Shown: positions 17,487 through 28,264 of the stretch, in pieces
How the letters are laid out: each line of letters starts with the position of its first letter
How positions within the stretch are numbered: position 1 is the stretch's first letter
DNA from: Photorhabdus bodei
GTDB taxonomy: Bacteria > Pseudomonadota > Gammaproteobacteria > Enterobacterales > Enterobacteriaceae
Direction of reading: 5' to 3'
Assembly: GCF_003287735.1 (NCBI RefSeq)
Contig: NZ_NSCM01000002.1
Location: 124,001 to 188,000, forward strand
DNA: 64,000 nt
Notes under the pieces: generated by a model
The model's database searches: none
Told to the model about the DNA's origin: nothing
What the model saw: only the letters and a program-made list of their open reading frames with translations
Position numbers and translations under genes: made by a program

Positions 17487-18085
17487 TCACCGTAGTGGGA
17501 ATTGGTCCCGGCGATACTGCGTATCTGATACCGCAGGCACAGTACTATATCACTGAGGCGGAGGTATTGGTCGGTGGTAGACGTCACCTGGAGATATTTA
17601 GCGGCGTCACCCATGAAACCCGCGTAGTGGATGCTGATCTTGCTGGTTTGCTTGCTTGGCTACAGAACAACAGTACACGCCGGATTGTGGTATTAGCGTC
17701 TGGTGACCCGCTGTTATATGGCATTGGTAAATTATTGTCTGAATATTTTACCGCAGATGATCTGCGCATCATTCCGGGTATCAGTTCAATTCAGTATCTG
17801 TGTGCCAAAGCTGCACTGGATATGAACGATATCTATCTGACCAGCAGTCACGGGCGTACCCCGGATTTTGGCTGGCTTCTGCAACACGACAAAGTAGGCA
17901 TGGTAACTGATGGGCGCGTCGGCCCGCGGGCAATTGCGCAGGCCATTATTGAGCGTGGTCTGAGCCGTACATTGATTATTGGTGAAAACCTCTCTTTGCC
18001 TAATGAGCGTATTCACCGTCTGCGGCCGGAAGCGGTGGCGACTGACTATGACATGAATGTGGTGGTGATCCTAAATGAGAGATGA
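17483..18085 (+). CDS. cbiE: Cobalt-precorrin-7 C5-methyltransferase
   Basis: 200 residues, SAM-dependent tetrapyrrole methylase fold: [15 protein letters not shown] at the N-terminus, [12 protein letters not shown] glycine loop and [12 protein letters not shown]. It acts at C5 together with CbiT, which is encoded separately here (fused as CobL in aerobic organisms). The end overlaps cbiT by 11 bases. Confidence 0.95.
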   Translation: MITVVGIGPGDTAYLIPQAQYYITEAEVLVGGRRHLEIFSGVTHETRVVDADLAGLLAWLQNNSTRRIVVLASGDPLLYGIGKLLSEYFTADDLRIIPGISSIQYLCAKAALDMNDIYLTSSHGRTPDFGWLLQHDKVGMVTDGRVGPRAIAQAIIERGLSRTLIIGENLSLPNERIHRLRPEAVATDYDMNVVVILNER

Positions 18086-18644
18086 TGAATTTTTACGCGG
18101 ACAGAAAGTGCCGATGACCAAAGAACCCGTGCGTGCATTGGCGCTGGAGCGGCTGGAACTGAATGATGCTAGCCGATTGATTGATGTGGGGGCGGGTACG
18201 GGCAGTGTGGCATTGGAGGCGGCGTTACGCTTCCCGGCGCTGACCGTTACTGCCATTGAACGCAACCCGGCGGCACTGGCCTTGATTGAGGAGAATCGTC
18301 AACGACTAGGTTGTCATAATGTGGAGATTATTGCAGGAGAGGCTCCGTTAGCATTGGATGTGATGGCGGATGCCGTATTTATTGGCGGCAGCGGTGGGCA
18401 ATTGACCGCTTTGATCGATTGGGCACTGGATCACATGTACCCCGGTGGCCGTTTGGTACTGACTTTCATTTTGTTGAATAACCTAAATGATGCACTGGAA
18501 CATTTGCGGACCTGTCAGATCAGTAACTTGGAGTGCATACAGCTACAAGCATCTACTCTGGCGTCCCTTGGTAATGGTCACTATTTCAAACCGAATAATC
18601 CGACTTATCTAATATCCTGTTACAAGGAGAAGATCGATGTCTGA
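18075..18644 (+). CDS. cbiT: Cobalt-precorrin-6B C15-methyltransferase (decarboxylating)
   Basis: 189 residues with a Rossmann methyltransferase core: [17 protein letters not shown], the SAM loop [17 protein letters not shown], and [14 protein letters not shown]. It methylates C15 and decarboxylates the C12 acetate side chain. The order cbiD-E-T-F is that of Salmonella. Confidence 0.95.
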   Translation: MRDDEFLRGQKVPMTKEPVRALALERLELNDASRLIDVGAGTGSVALEAALRFPALTVTAIERNPAALALIEENRQRLGCHNVEIIAGEAPLALDVMADAVFIGGSGGQLTALIDWALDHMYPGGRLVLTFILLNNLNDALEHLRTCQISNLECIQLQASTLASLGNGHYFKPNNPTYLISCYKEKIDV

Positions 18645-19410
18645 ATATTTTGATCCTCGAAAAGTGTGGTTTGTCGGGGCCGGACCGGGTGATAAGGAGT
18701 TGATCACCTTAAAAGGCTACCGTTTGCTGCAACAGGCACAGGTGGTGATTTATGCCGGTTCGCTGATTAATACCGAACTGTTGGATTATTGCCCGCCGGA
18801 GGCTGAGTGTCATGACAGCGCCGGTCTGACGTTGGAACAGATTGTTGCACTGATGGTCGATGGTGTACGTGCGGGTAAACTGGTAGTGCGACTGCAAACC
18901 GGCGATCTCTCGTTGTACGGTTCCATACGCGAACAAGGGGAAGCTTTGACCGATGCGGGCATTAGTTTTGTCTCGATACCGGGTGTCAGTGCTTTTCTTG
19001 GAGCGGCAGCGCAATTAGGGGTGGAGTACACCGTACCGGAAGTGGCGCAAAGCTTGATTATTACTCGAATTGAAGGGCGCACACCGGTGCCGCCGCTCGA
19101 ACAATTGGAATCCTTCGCTGCTCATCAAACGTCAATGGCGATTTATCTTTCTGTACAGAAAATGAGACATGTGGCCGCGCGTCTTCAAGCCGGCGGCTAT
19201 CCGGCAACGACGCCGGTCGCGGTGGTATACAAAGCGACCTGGAATGAAAGCCTAACTGTGCGCGGGACGTTGGCGGATATCGCTGAAAAAGTACAGGCGG
19301 CGGGTATTCGTAAAACCGCTTTGATTCTGGTCGGTGCTTTTTTGGGAGAGGAGTACCACTATTCCAAGCTTTATGATGCGGGGTTTAGCCATGAATATCG
19401 CCGGGCATGA
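18637..19410 (+). CDS. cbiF: Cobalt-precorrin-4 C11-methyltransferase
   Basis: 257 residues: [20 protein letters not shown] at the N-terminus, [25 protein letters not shown] and [12 protein letters not shown]. This is the typical precorrin-4 methylase of the tetrapyrrole methylase superfamily. It overlaps both neighbours, the downstream cbiG start by about 20 bases. Confidence 0.96.
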   Translation: MSEYFDPRKVWFVGAGPGDKELITLKGYRLLQQAQVVIYAGSLINTELLDYCPPEAECHDSAGLTLEQIVALMVDGVRAGKLVVRLQTGDLSLYGSIREQGEALTDAGISFVSIPGVSAFLGAAAQLGVEYTVPEVAQSLIITRIEGRTPVPPLEQLESFAAHQTSMAIYLSVQKMRHVAARLQAGGYPATTPVAVVYKATWNESLTVRGTLADIAEKVQAAGIRKTALILVGAFLGEEYHYSKLYDAGFSHEYRRA

Positions 19411-20452
19411 GTCGATTGCGGTGTTCTGTCTGACGCCGGGAGGGGTCAGACTGGTACGTCGGTTGAAAACTCATCTTCCTCTGACCTGTTTTACCAGCGA
19501 AAAGTTGTTGGAGCCGGGGTTTACGCCTTTTAATGGCAGCTTTGGCGATACGTTGCGCACGGCATTTAAACACTATTCGGCGTTGGTGGTGGTGGCCGCG
19601 CTTGGCATCACGGTACGTATGCTTGCGCCACTCATAAACGACAAAATGCATGATCCCGCCGTGGTGGTGATTGATGAAGGTGGTCAGCATGTTATTAGCC
19701 TGTTATCCGGTCATGTGGGTGGCGCTAATGCATTGACTCACCATTTGGCGGAGTTGTTAGGCGCTGACCCAGTGATTACAACCGCCACGGATGTTAACGG
19801 GATGGCGGCACTGGACACCCTTGCCACTCAATTAGATGCCGATATGCAGGATTTTCGCCACGTGGTGAAGGTGATAAATCAAATGCTGGTCAGTGGTCAG
19901 AAAGTAGGGCTGTGGTGGGATGAGCCACTATTTAGTGAACGCGAGCGGTGTGATACCCGGGGTTTTGTCCCGGTAGCGTGTCTGGATACATTACCAACGC
20001 TGGATGCGCTGGTGTGTATCACATTGCGAGATTCATTGCCGGAATTGTCTCCACCGGTTTACAAACTGGTGCCGAAGCGTGTTGTGGCCGGGATCGGTTG
20101 TCGCCGGGATACGCCATTGCAAACAGTGATTGAGCTATTGCAGCAGCAGATGGCGGAAAACCATTTCGATCTGATGGCGTTACGTGCCATTGGCAGTGTT
20201 GTGATTAAAAAGGATGAACCGGCGCTAAATCAGCTTGCACAGCGTTGGCGTGTACCGTTTGAGTTGTTCAGTGTTAATGAGTTAAGTCTTCATGAACAAC
20301 GTTTTCCTGCTTCCGATTTTGTCCGCCAGACGGTAGGGGTTGGCAGTGTTTCGCAGCCTGTCGCTTGGTTGATGAGCGAAGGAAAATTGGTTGGTCGGAC
20401 CTTGCGTCAGCAGGGCGTCACTATCACTTTGGGGGTATCACAATCATGTTAA
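19391..20452 (+). CDS. cbiG: Cobalt-precorrin-5A hydrolase
   Basis: 353 residues from ATG at 19391. It opens the delta-lactone and releases acetaldehyde. Visible features are [39 protein letters not shown] and the C-terminal [14 protein letters not shown] domain. Its stop overlaps the cbiH start (ATGTTAA). Confidence 0.94.
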   Translation: MNIAGHESIAVFCLTPGGVRLVRRLKTHLPLTCFTSEKLLEPGFTPFNGSFGDTLRTAFKHYSALVVVAALGITVRMLAPLINDKMHDPAVVVIDEGGQHVISLLSGHVGGANALTHHLAELLGADPVITTATDVNGMAALDTLATQLDADMQDFRHVVKVINQMLVSGQKVGLWWDEPLFSERERCDTRGFVPVACLDTLPTLDALVCITLRDSLPELSPPVYKLVPKRVVAGIGCRRDTPLQTVIELLQQQMAENHFDLMALRAIGSVVIKKDEPALNQLAQRWRVPFELFSVNELSLHEQRFPASDFVRQTVGVGSVSQPVAWLMSEGKLVGRTLRQQGVTITLGVSQSC

Positions 20453-21171
20453 CAGTAATCGGTATTGGGCCAGGCAATGAATCCATGATGACACAGGAGG
20501 CCATTGAGGCGATCCAAGAAGCGGAAATTATTGTCGGCTATAAAACCTACACCCATTTAGTTAAACATCTAACGATGGATAAAGAAGTGATTAAGACCGG
20601 TATGTGCAAGGAGATTGAGCGCTGCCAGAAAGCGATCGATCTGGCATTGTCCGGCCGTAAAGTCGCTTTGATCAGCAGCGGTGATGCGGGAATCTATGGC
20701 ATGGCGGGTTTAGTGCTGGAATTGGTTTGCCAGCAACAGTGTGATCTTGAAGTTAAGTTGGTCGCCGGGATCACCGCCAGTATTGCCGCGGCGTCGTTGT
20801 TGGGCGCACCGTTGATGCACGATTTTTGTCATATCAGTTTAAGTGATCTGCTAACGCCGTGGCCGATGATTGAGAAACGTATTATTGCCGCCGCACAAGC
20901 CGATTTTGTTATTTGTTTTTATAACCCACGTAGCCGTGGCCGGGAAGGGCATCTTGCCAAAGCGTTTGAACTTATGCGGCCGTGGAAAGCGGCGCAAACA
21001 CCGGTTGGCGTAGTAAAAGCGGCGGGACGTAAAAAACAGGATAAATGGATTACCACGTTTGGCGAAATGGATTTCTCCCCGGTGGATATGACCAGTCTGG
21101 TAATCGTTGGCAATCAAACGACCTATTGCCGTGATGGATTGATGATCACGCCACGGGGGTATGAATTATGA
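20446..21171 (+). CDS. cbiH: Cobalt-factor III / precorrin-3B C17-methyltransferase
   Basis: 241 residues from ATG at 20446 ([10 protein letters not shown]); a longer in-frame start would lie inside cbiG. Signature GNESMMTQEAIEAIQEAEII, ISSGDAGIYGMAGLVLEL and FCFYNPRSRGR-like sequence near 170. It performs C17 methylation and ring contraction in the anaerobic pathway. Confidence 0.95.
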   Translation: MLTVIGIGPGNESMMTQEAIEAIQEAEIIVGYKTYTHLVKHLTMDKEVIKTGMCKEIERCQKAIDLALSGRKVALISSGDAGIYGMAGLVLELVCQQQCDLEVKLVAGITASIAAASLLGAPLMHDFCHISLSDLLTPWPMIEKRIIAAAQADFVICFYNPRSRGREGHLAKAFELMRPWKAAQTPVGVVKAAGRKKQDKWITTFGEMDFSPVDMTSLVIVGNQTTYCRDGLMITPRGYEL

Positions 21172-21953
21172 GCCATCCGGCTATCCATGTTTTCGGCGGT
21201 ACCAGCGATGCCCGGTTGCTCTGTCAGGCACTAGACGCAGCAGGAGCACGTTATCGTCTCTCTGTTGCTACTGATGCAGGGAAACAACTGGCGGGTGATA
21301 TTCAGGGAGAGGTAGTTGTGGGGCGAATGGATGCCGAGGCTATGGTGGATTATTTTGATCAGCATAAGGTACGTTGGGTGATTGATGCTTCTCATCCTTA
21401 TGCAGATGCACTAAGCCAAAACGTGCTCACAGCTTGTCGTCGTTTGTCACTGCGGCTTACTCGTTATCAGCGTCCCAGTGAGATTGACTTACTGAGCCAT
21501 CCACTGTTGCACAAAGTAAATAGTATCGAGGCGGCTTGCGACGTTGCCCGGACACTAGGGCAACGGATCTTGCTCACCACCGGCAGTAAGCAATTGGAGT
21601 TGTATCAGCGTTTACTACCGGGAAAAACGTTGTTGGTGCGGGTATTGCCGACCGCCGAGGTATTGATTCAGTGCGAAGCGTTAGGATTGGGGGTCGATCA
21701 TATTATCGCGTTGCGTGGGCCATTTACGGCTGAATTCAATCATGCAGTGTATGAATTTTGTCACCCTGATGTGGTGATCACAAAAGAGTCTGGGGCCGAG
21801 GGGGGATATCAACAGAAAGTGGCTCCCTGTCTGGCACTCAATATTCCCTGTATTGTGGTGTGCCGTCCTACACAGACTTTACAGGGAGATGACGGAGAGC
21901 AGATTAGTTCGCTGGATGAGTTTGTCCAACACCTCGCCAATTGGCAGGAATAA
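21168..21953 (+). CDS. cbiJ: Cobalt-precorrin-6A reductase
   Basis: 261 residues: HVFGGTSDARLLCQALDAAG, VIDASHPYADALSQNV, LTTGSKQLELYQRL and VITKESGAEGGYQQK are all CbiJ/CobK motifs. It reduces the macrocycle at C18-C19 with a nicotinamide cofactor. It overlaps cbiH by four bases. Confidence 0.95.
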   Translation: MSHPAIHVFGGTSDARLLCQALDAAGARYRLSVATDAGKQLAGDIQGEVVVGRMDAEAMVDYFDQHKVRWVIDASHPYADALSQNVLTACRRLSLRLTRYQRPSEIDLLSHPLLHKVNSIEAACDVARTLGQRILLTTGSKQLELYQRLLPGKTLLVRVLPTAEVLIQCEALGLGVDHIIALRGPFTAEFNHAVYEFCHPDVVITKESGAEGGYQQKVAPCLALNIPCIVVCRPTQTLQGDDGEQISSLDEFVQHLANWQE

Positions 21954-21966
21954 TGAGGGCAATAAA

Positions 21967-22761
21967 ATGAAAAAAGCATTATTAATCATCAGCTTTGGTA
22001 CCAGCTATCATCAAACCCGACAAAAGAATATTGATGTCTGTGAACAACAATTGGCCGCAGCTTACCGTGATCGCGATCTATATCGTGCATTCACCTCAGA
22101 GATGATCATCCGTAAATTAAAAAAACGTGATGGTTTACAGGTGGATAACCCACATCAGGCGTTGGAGCGTTTGGTCAATGAGGGGTATCAGGATGTGGCT
22201 ATTCAATCCCTCCATGTCATCAACGGTGATGAATATGAAAAGATTGTCAGTGAAGTGCGTACCTTTAGTGATCATTTCCAACGATTAGTAGTAGGCACAC
22301 CGCTGCTTAACAGTTTTGCCGATTATCAACAACTGCTTATTGCCCTGAAAAATCAGATGCCGCCATTAGCCGAGGATGAGCGGGTGGTGTTTATGGGACA
22401 TGGTGCAACCCATCATGCCTTTTCTGCTTACGCGTGCCTTGATCACCTGATGAATTCACATAATTTCCCGGCATTGGTTGGCGCGGTGGAGAGCTACCCG
22501 GAAATCGATAATATCATTATCCGCTTGCGGCGACAGGCGGTGCGTAAAGTACATTTGATGCCATTAATGATGGTGGCTGGCGATCATGCGATTAACGATA
22601 TGGCATCGGATGAGCCGGATTCGTGGCGTTCTCAATTGGAAGCGGTTGGAATCAAAACGCAATCTTGGTTACAGGGATTAGGTGAAAATCCATTAATTCG
22701 CCAGATGTTCGTTCAACACTTGACAGACGCATTACAGGCAGATCAGCGGGAGGTGGTGTGA
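21967..22761 (+). CDS. cbiK: Anaerobic sirohydrochlorin cobaltochelatase
   Basis: 264 residues from ATG at 21967 (KKALLIISFGTSYHQTRQKN). Class II chelatase: metal-handling histidines in FMGHGATHHAF and MVAGDHAINDMASDE. It inserts cobalt into sirohydrochlorin early in the anaerobic branch. Cobalt must come from elsewhere because no cbiMNQO is present. Confidence 0.95.
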   Translation: MKKALLIISFGTSYHQTRQKNIDVCEQQLAAAYRDRDLYRAFTSEMIIRKLKKRDGLQVDNPHQALERLVNEGYQDVAIQSLHVINGDEYEKIVSEVRTFSDHFQRLVVGTPLLNSFADYQQLLIALKNQMPPLAEDERVVFMGHGATHHAFSAYACLDHLMNSHNFPALVGAVESYPEIDNIIIRLRRQAVRKVHLMPLMMVAGDHAINDMASDEPDSWRSQLEAVGIKTQSWLQGLGENPLIRQMFVQHLTDALQADQREVV

Positions 22762-23474
22762 TGAATGGAAAACTTTATGCTATAGGCGTTGGTCCGGGAG
22801 CGAGTGACTTGGTGACCGTGCGTGCAGCGCGAATACTCGCTGGCCTTGATGTGCTTTATGCCCCTGCCGGGCGTAAAGGAGGAGATAGTCTGGCGCTCTC
22901 CATCGTGCGTGAATACCTGCTACCTCACACGGAAATTCGCACCTGCCATTTTCCGATGAACAGTAATGGCGAAGAGAAACAGGCGGTATGGGATGAAGTC
23001 GCGCAACAGTTACAAGATGAAGTCGCACAAGGGCGGCAAGTGGGTTTTATCACGTTGGGTGATGCCATGTTGTTCAGTACTTGGGTCTTTTTGCTGGCGC
23101 GAATTGGTCGGCAAGAGTGGCTGGAAATTGTCCCTGGCGTTACCTCTTTTGCTGCGATTGCCGCGCGTACCGTATTACCACTGGCGATGGAACAGCAATC
23201 AATGGCGATAATGTCTTGTACTGCGCCGGAAGCCGAGCTGGAGCAGGCACTGCAAACGCATGATTGCGTGGTGCTGATGAAAGTTTATAACCGTTTTACC
23301 ACCGTGAGTGCGTTGTTGGCGCGCCTGAATTTGTTTGAACATGCTTTATTGATGGCGGATGCTACATTACCAAGTGAACAGTGCTGGCGCCGTTTGGATC
23401 AGATAGACGCCGATCAAAAATTACCTTATTTCTCCACCATTCTGGTGAATAAACAGTGGCATACTGAGAAATAA
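22761..23474 (+). CDS. cbiL: Cobalt-factor II / precorrin-2 C20-methyltransferase
   Basis: 237 residues. I prefer the ATG at 22761, which follows GGGAGGTGGTG, over the GTG at 22758. Motifs: AIGVGPGASDLVTVRAARIL, ITLGDAMLFSTW and VPGVTSFAAIAA. It adds the C20 methyl. It is the last gene of the first block, and a 309-base gap with an ERIC follows where Salmonella has cbiMNQO. Confidence 0.95.
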   Translation: MNGKLYAIGVGPGASDLVTVRAARILAGLDVLYAPAGRKGGDSLALSIVREYLLPHTEIRTCHFPMNSNGEEKQAVWDEVAQQLQDEVAQGRQVGFITLGDAMLFSTWVFLLARIGRQEWLEIVPGVTSFAAIAARTVLPLAMEQQSMAIMSCTAPEAELEQALQTHDCVVLMKVYNRFTTVSALLARLNLFEHALLMADATLPSEQCWRRLDQIDADQKLPYFSTILVNKQWHTEK

Positions 23475-23606
23475 GTGCTGGTATGGCAGCAAAAAATATT
23501 CATTGGGTTGGCAATGGCGGCGAATATTGACTAATTGGATACATTTTCGCCGGGTCAACCCTTTCCATCAGATAAGGGGTGATTGCGAACTAAGAGCGCT
23601 GCGGTA

Positions 23607-23733
23607 TATACCCTATAAATTTCAAGATGGATCGCGGCGGCAAGGGAGTGAATCCCCGGGAGCATAGATAACTATGTGACCGGGGTGAGCGAGCGCAGCC
23701 AACAAAGAGGCAACTTGAAAGATGACGGGTATA
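23607..23733 (+). repeat. ERIC repeat between cbiL and cbiP
   Basis: Full-length unit, TATACCCTATAAATTTCAAG to GACGGGTATA. It occupies most of the cbiL-cbiP gap; the other ~130 bases (23475-23606) show no coding frame or recognisable trace of transporter genes. Confidence 0.93.
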
Positions 23734-23783
23734 AAACTGAGGAGCCGCTTTTTGCTCTGCTACACCAATATAAAGGAGATAGC

Positions 23784-25325
23784 ATGATGGGCTTGTCTTT
23801 AATGTTGCAGGGTACAGCATCCGATGTTGGGAAAAGTGTACTGGTTGCAGGATTGTGCCGTATCTTTGTTCAGGATGGTTATCGCTGTGCGCCGTTTAAA
23901 TCACAGAATATGGCGTTGAATTCTGGTATCACTAGTAACGGTGAAGAGATGGGCAGGGCGCAGATTTTTCAGGCAGAGGCGGCGGGTATCGAACCTGATG
24001 TACGGATGAACCCGGTATTGCTTAAACCCACCAGCGAGCGTAAGGCGCAAGTGGTGTTAATGGGAAAAGTGGCCTGTAGCATGAATGCGGTGGAGTATCA
24101 CCAGTACAAGCCCAGTTTACAGCAGCAAATTTGTGAAGTTTTTCACAGTCTGGCTCGTGAATATGACGTCATTGTGCTGGAAGGGGCTGGCAGTCCGGCG
24201 GAGATTAACTTGCGAGATCGAGATATTGTTAACATGGGAATGGCGGAGATGGTGGATGCCCCTGTGTTGCTGGTAGCGGATATTGATCGCGGCGGCGTAT
24301 TTGCGGCCATTTATGGCACATTGGCACTGTTACGCCCGGAGGAGAAAGCGCGGGTAAAAGGGGTGATCATCAATAAATTCCGAGGTGATGTCAGCCTGCT
24401 CCAGCCGGGTATTGAACAGATTGAAGCTTTAACTGGAGTGCCTGTATTGGGTGTCATGCCTTGGTTGAATATTGATCTGGAAGATGAAGACGGCGTAGCG
24501 CTACAAACGGGCAAATATGATGGCGCAACAGAAAAGGCGCTGGATATTGCGGTGATTCGTTTGCCTCATATTGCTAATTTTACTGACTTTAACGCGCTGG
24601 CGGTGCAACCGGATGTTCGCTTGCGTTATGTGACTCAACCATCAGCGTTGCAGCCGTCGGATCTGATTATCTTGCCCGGTAGCAAAAACACATTGGGAGA
24701 TTTGCAATGGCTGAGACAGAACGGGTTAGCGGATGCCTTGTTAACGGCACATCAGGCTGGTGTTCCTGTTATCGGTATCTGCGGTGGTTATCAAATGCTG
24801 GGGAAACGGATCATTGATGGGGTGGAGTCGGGTATTGAACAGATGGATGGTCTTGGATTGCTGGATATGGAAACTCGCTTTGCCCATGAAAAAGTGACAA
24901 CCAGAATAAAGGGTCGTTGCTTGTTGGCATTGCCGGGCTTGTTGTCAGATTGCATTGAGCAACCTATTCGCGGTTATGAAATTCATATGGGCAGTTCATT
25001 ACTGGGAGCGGATGCAACCCCGTTTGCCTGTATTACCGAGCGTAACGGCCAATCTGGTGGTTGGTGTGATGGTGCGGTTAATCGAGAGGGCAATGTGATG
25101 GGCAGTTATATTCATGGCTTATTTGATAGCGCTAATTTTACCCGTGCGCTGCTTAATGCTTTGCGTCGGCGTAAAGGATTAGCGGCTTATCAAGGGGAAA
25201 CATTGGATTATACTCACTACAAACAGACGCAGTTTGACCTCCTGGCGAAAGCCATGCGTGAACATCTGGATATAGAACGGATTTATCAGTGTATGAAAAC
25301 CCATCGACAAGGTTCGGCTCCGTGA
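23784..25325 (+). CDS. cbiP: Cobyric acid synthase
   Basis: 513 residues from ATG at 23784 (the ATG at 23787 is an alternative; AAGGAGAT is just upstream). It amidates the b, d, e and g side chains. The P-loop-like start [34 protein letters not shown] and the amidotransferase nucleophile in [11 protein letters not shown] (Cys333) with a C-terminal GSYIHGLFD are all present. Confidence 0.96.
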   Translation: MMGLSLMLQGTASDVGKSVLVAGLCRIFVQDGYRCAPFKSQNMALNSGITSNGEEMGRAQIFQAEAAGIEPDVRMNPVLLKPTSERKAQVVLMGKVACSMNAVEYHQYKPSLQQQICEVFHSLAREYDVIVLEGAGSPAEINLRDRDIVNMGMAEMVDAPVLLVADIDRGGVFAAIYGTLALLRPEEKARVKGVIINKFRGDVSLLQPGIEQIEALTGVPVLGVMPWLNIDLEDEDGVALQTGKYDGATEKALDIAVIRLPHIANFTDFNALAVQPDVRLRYVTQPSALQPSDLIILPGSKNTLGDLQWLRQNGLADALLTAHQAGVPVIGICGGYQMLGKRIIDGVESGIEQMDGLGLLDMETRFAHEKVTTRIKGRCLLALPGLLSDCIEQPIRGYEIHMGSSLLGADATPFACITERNGQSGGWCDGAVNREGNVMGSYIHGLFDSANFTRALLNALRRRKGLAAYQGETLDYTHYKQTQFDLLAKAMREHLDIERIYQCMKTHRQGSAP

Positions 25326-25867
25326 TCTTAATCACTGGGGGAGCTAGAAGTGGTAAAAGTGCGCTGGCAGAGAGGCTGGTGACACAAGCGAGTGAACAGG
25401 TATTGTATATTGCGACTGCCGTAGTGACAGACAGTGAAATGGCTGAACGTATACAACTGCACCGCGAAAATCGGCCGGCTCATTGGCGTACATGGGAAGG
25501 CTATCGCGATCTCGGTGCAGTTATCACGACGCAAACCCGACCGGGAGAAGCGGTTATCTTGGAATGTATCACCACCTTAATTACCAACCTATTATTTGAG
25601 CAAGCTGGAGAGACGCCACCTGAACAAATGGACTTTGCTGTATTAGAGGTGGGGATTCAGCAGCAAATTAGCGATCTGTTAGCGGCTTGTACTTGCATGA
25701 CTTCCCCGATATATCTGGTTACTAATGAACTGGGAATGGGCATTGTGCCGGAGAACCGTCTGGCCCGCCATTTCCGCGACATTGCTGGAAGGGTTAACCA
25801 GCGGCTGGCGGCGGCTGCCAGTGAAGTATTTCTGATGATATCGGGGATTGAGGTAAAAGTTAAATGA
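25322..25867 (+). CDS. cobU: Adenosylcobinamide kinase / adenosylcobinamide-phosphate guanylyltransferase
   Basis: 181 residues from a GTG at 25322 that overlaps the cbiP stop (GTGA). This gives the same length as I recall for Salmonella CobU. P-loop GGARSGKS, the [10 protein letters not shown] segment with the guanylylation-site histidine, and [21 protein letters not shown] are intact. A longer in-frame start at 25289 would lie inside cbiP and is less likely. Confidence 0.94.
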   Translation: MILITGGARSGKSALAERLVTQASEQVLYIATAVVTDSEMAERIQLHRENRPAHWRTWEGYRDLGAVITTQTRPGEAVILECITTLITNLLFEQAGETPPEQMDFAVLEVGIQQQISDLLAACTCMTSPIYLVTNELGMGIVPENRLARHFRDIAGRVNQRLAAAASEVFLMISGIEVKVK

Positions 25868-26610
25868 GCCTGCGTCTGTTTCTTGCCACCTTACAATTTA
25901 TGACCCGCATTCCAGTACCATCGCGCTGGACACAGGGATTAGAAATCGATCAGTACGTGCGTGGCATAGCGAGTTTCCCATTGGTTGGATTGATTGTTGG
26001 TATGCTTGCAGCGCCGGTTTTTACCTTGCTGGCTCCCTGGAGTGGCGTGCCTTTGGCGGCGCTGGGTTACGTATTAGCGCTGGCGTTGTTAACCGGGGCT
26101 CTTCATCTTGATGGTTTAGCGGATACCTGTGATGGCGTATTTTCTGCCCGTAAGCGGGAAAGGATGCTAGAGATTATGCGTGATAGCCGTTTGGGAACAA
26201 ATGGCGGGTTGGCGTTGATCTTGCTTATTTTGGCGAAAGTGCTGGTAGTGAGCGAATTATCTCTGCGTGGCGCTTCTATGCTAATGGCTTTGACTGCCGC
26301 GTCTGTCGCCGGCAGGAGTGCGATTATCTTGTTAATGTACCGCCAGCGTTGTGCTCGTGAAGGGAGCGGCTTGGGGAATCTCTATATCGGTCGGGTTAAC
26401 GGTTATCAGACACTATTGACATTGTTAGGTGGGGCAATATTGATTGCTCTACTGATGCGGTGGCCTGGTGTGTTGGCATTGGCGATTACGCTGTTGGTTA
26501 TCGGGTTGCTGGCAATGTATCTGCACCGCCGTTTAGGCGGTCAGACCGGTGATACCCTTGGTGCATCAGTGGAAGTCGGGGAGTTGGTGTTTTTACTGGC
26601 GCTATTGTGA
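25864..26610 (+). CDS. cobS: Cobalamin (5'-phosphate) synthase
   Basis: 248 residues, polytopic membrane protein. [13 protein letters not shown] at the N-terminus, [17 protein letters not shown] (the divalent metal site) and [14 protein letters not shown] are the family hallmarks. It joins GDP-cobinamide and alpha-ribazole phosphate. It overlaps cobU by four bases. Confidence 0.95.
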   Translation: MSLRLFLATLQFMTRIPVPSRWTQGLEIDQYVRGIASFPLVGLIVGMLAAPVFTLLAPWSGVPLAALGYVLALALLTGALHLDGLADTCDGVFSARKRERMLEIMRDSRLGTNGGLALILLILAKVLVVSELSLRGASMLMALTAASVAGRSAIILLMYRQRCAREGSGLGNLYIGRVNGYQTLLTLLGGAILIALLMRWPGVLALAITLLVIGLLAMYLHRRLGGQTGDTLGASVEVGELVFLLALL

Positions 26611-26653
26611 GTAATTGCTTAGCAAAATACCCAACCCCTATTCTCGCTAAGTG

Positions 26654-26959
26654 TTAGCTGGCTGAAAGAATAACAGTAATAGGTGCATATTGCTTACGGG
26701 CGGAAATCTGGCGACTTTCCCAGCGATCATGAGCTGCTTGAAGGTTAATCCAAAAATCCTCATCCGTTTCAAATAAACCGGCCAATTGTGTGGCTTCTGC
26801 AACGGATAGGCGACGGGAATTATTCACAATTTGGCCAATAACCTTGCGAGAAACACCCATCGCATTCGCCAACTGTTGTTGAGTTATTTTCAACGGTTTC
26901 AAAAACTCTTCAGTCAACATTTCACCTACAGTGGTAGGTTCTGCTGTTTTGGTATCCAT
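26654..26959 (-). CDS. higA: HigA-type antitoxin, second module
   Basis: 101 residues: VGEMLTEEFLKPLKITQQQL, helix-turn-helix LANAMGVSRKVIGQIVNNSR and ETDEDFWINLQAAHDRWE. This is the XRE antitoxin of a HigBA pair, on the strand opposite to the cob genes, between cobS and cobC. Confidence 0.92.
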   Translation of the reverse strand: MDTKTAEPTTVGEMLTEEFLKPLKITQQQLANAMGVSRKVIGQIVNNSRRLSVAEATQLAGLFETDEDFWINLQAAHDRWESRQISARKQYAPITVILSAS

Positions 26960-26968
26960 AAAGCTTCC

Positions 26969-27265
26969 TTAGTATTTGTGCGGATCAAGATAAAGATCAT
27001 AAGCATGGCCATCACGCCAGCGAAAAATGAGCCTCCATTGAATAGATACACGAATGCTAGACCATCCATCTAAGTTTCCTGAAAGGCGCTCATAGTTATT
27101 ACTACGAGGAGAAAACAGTGATTTCTCTGTAGTGGAGGCCTCCAGAAGAGAAAGCTTTCTACGTAAAGGATTTATGATAGTAGCGGGTATGTCTCCTCCT
27201 CGAATGTTGTCAAAGTAGAACTTTGCCAATGAGCCTGTTTTTCCATCCCTAAAACTACCAATCAT
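26969..27265 (-). CDS. higB: HigB-type toxin, second module
   Basis: 98 residues from ATG at 27265 (AGGAAAGG upstream); upstream in-frame codons to 27331 are probably not translated. Core features: SFRDGKTGSLAKFYFDN-like opening, NNYERLSGNLDGWSSIRVS and QWRLIFRWRDGHAYDLYLD, typical of RelE-fold HigB. Nine bases separate it from higA. Being inserted against the cob operon, its antisense transcription could affect cobC-cobT. Confidence 0.92.
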   Translation of the reverse strand: MIGSFRDGKTGSLAKFYFDNIRGGDIPATIINPLRRKLSLLEASTTEKSLFSPRSNNYERLSGNLDGWSSIRVSIQWRLIFRWRDGHAYDLYLDPHKY

Positions 27266-27331
27266 TGGCCTTTCCTCTAGTTCACTCTTGATAAAAGAAT
27301 TGTACCCAAAATGGAAGCGTAGTGAAACCAA

Positions 27332-27642
27332 AAAGGAACAAAATGCCCCTAAAAAACATATGATACGCTGGAATTGTAAAACAGAAATACTTTATCTGTG
27401 CGAATGAGCAGTGACATAGCTCGCAGCGTTTTATGCTCACCTGATGAAAAAGGTGCTATCGCTATTAGGATAGGGCATTCTGAGAAAACGTTATCCTATA
27501 GAAGCAATGTTTGGCCGGTTAAAAAACATTCTCAAATAAGTTTTTTCCCTTGGAGGGGAGTCGGAGTGGTTGTCACCTATCAATCTAAAAAAACGAGTTT
27601 GAATTAACAGCTCTAAAACACATCTGAGGTAGAGTAACAACA
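27332..27642. other. Gap between higBA and cobC
   Basis: About 310 bases containing the higBA promoter and presumably a separate promoter for cobC-cobT, since the operon is split here. A 69-codon frame at 27398-27607 shows nothing recognisable and no ribosome site. Confidence 0.35.
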
Positions 27643-28260
27643 ATGCGACTATTTCTGGTTCGGCACGGTCAGACGGAAGCGAATCTGAGTGGTGTTTTCT
27701 GTGGTATGACGGATGTGGCGTTGACTGAAACGGGGATCAATCAGGCTCGGCAAGTTGCCCGCTATCTATCGTCAGTGACATTTTCGCAAGCGATAAGCAG
27801 CGCGTTACGGCGGGCGCGTCATACTGCGGAGATTATTCTGGCCGGTCATTCGCTGTCAGCTACCATTGATACGCAACTCAATGAGATGCATTTTGGCGTA
27901 TGGGAAATGCGCCATCACCGCGATTTGCAACATGAAGACGCCGAAGCTTGGGCTGCTTGGTTAGCGGATTGGCAACAGGCAGCACCGACCGGAGGGGAAA
28001 CCTTTCCGGCATTTGCGGCCCGGATAGAAAATGTGGTTCAGCATCTGCTGATACAAGAAAGTCAGCATAATCTGTTATTAGTCGCTCATCAGGGGGTATT
28101 GGGCTTGTTGCTGGCGCGTTTGCTGGCTATGCCGCCTGCTGCTATGTGGCACTTTCATTTTGAACAAGGAACATACAGTGTCGTGGAAATCCAACATGGA
28201 TTTACTACCTTGCGAACATTTAATAACCGGACTGACTGGCAGCTTGAGACACGGAAATAA
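27643..28260 (+). CDS. cobC: Alpha-ribazole phosphatase
   Basis: 205 residues of the histidine phosphatase superfamily: [15 protein letters not shown] with the catalytic [30 protein letters not shown] and [14 protein letters not shown]. It removes the 5' phosphate in nucleotide-loop assembly. GAGG lies 13 bases upstream of the ATG. Confidence 0.93.
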   Translation: MRLFLVRHGQTEANLSGVFCGMTDVALTETGINQARQVARYLSSVTFSQAISSALRRARHTAEIILAGHSLSATIDTQLNEMHFGVWEMRHHRDLQHEDAEAWAAWLADWQQAAPTGGETFPAFAARIENVVQHLLIQESQHNLLLVAHQGVLGLLLARLLAMPPAAMWHFHFEQGTYSVVEIQHGFTTLRTFNNRTDWQLETRK

Positions 28261-28264
28261 CATC

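Noticed and set aside
27398..27607. 69-codon frame between higBA and cobC
   Set aside because: No ribosome site and no protein-like pattern; more likely promoter DNA for the two flanking transcripts.
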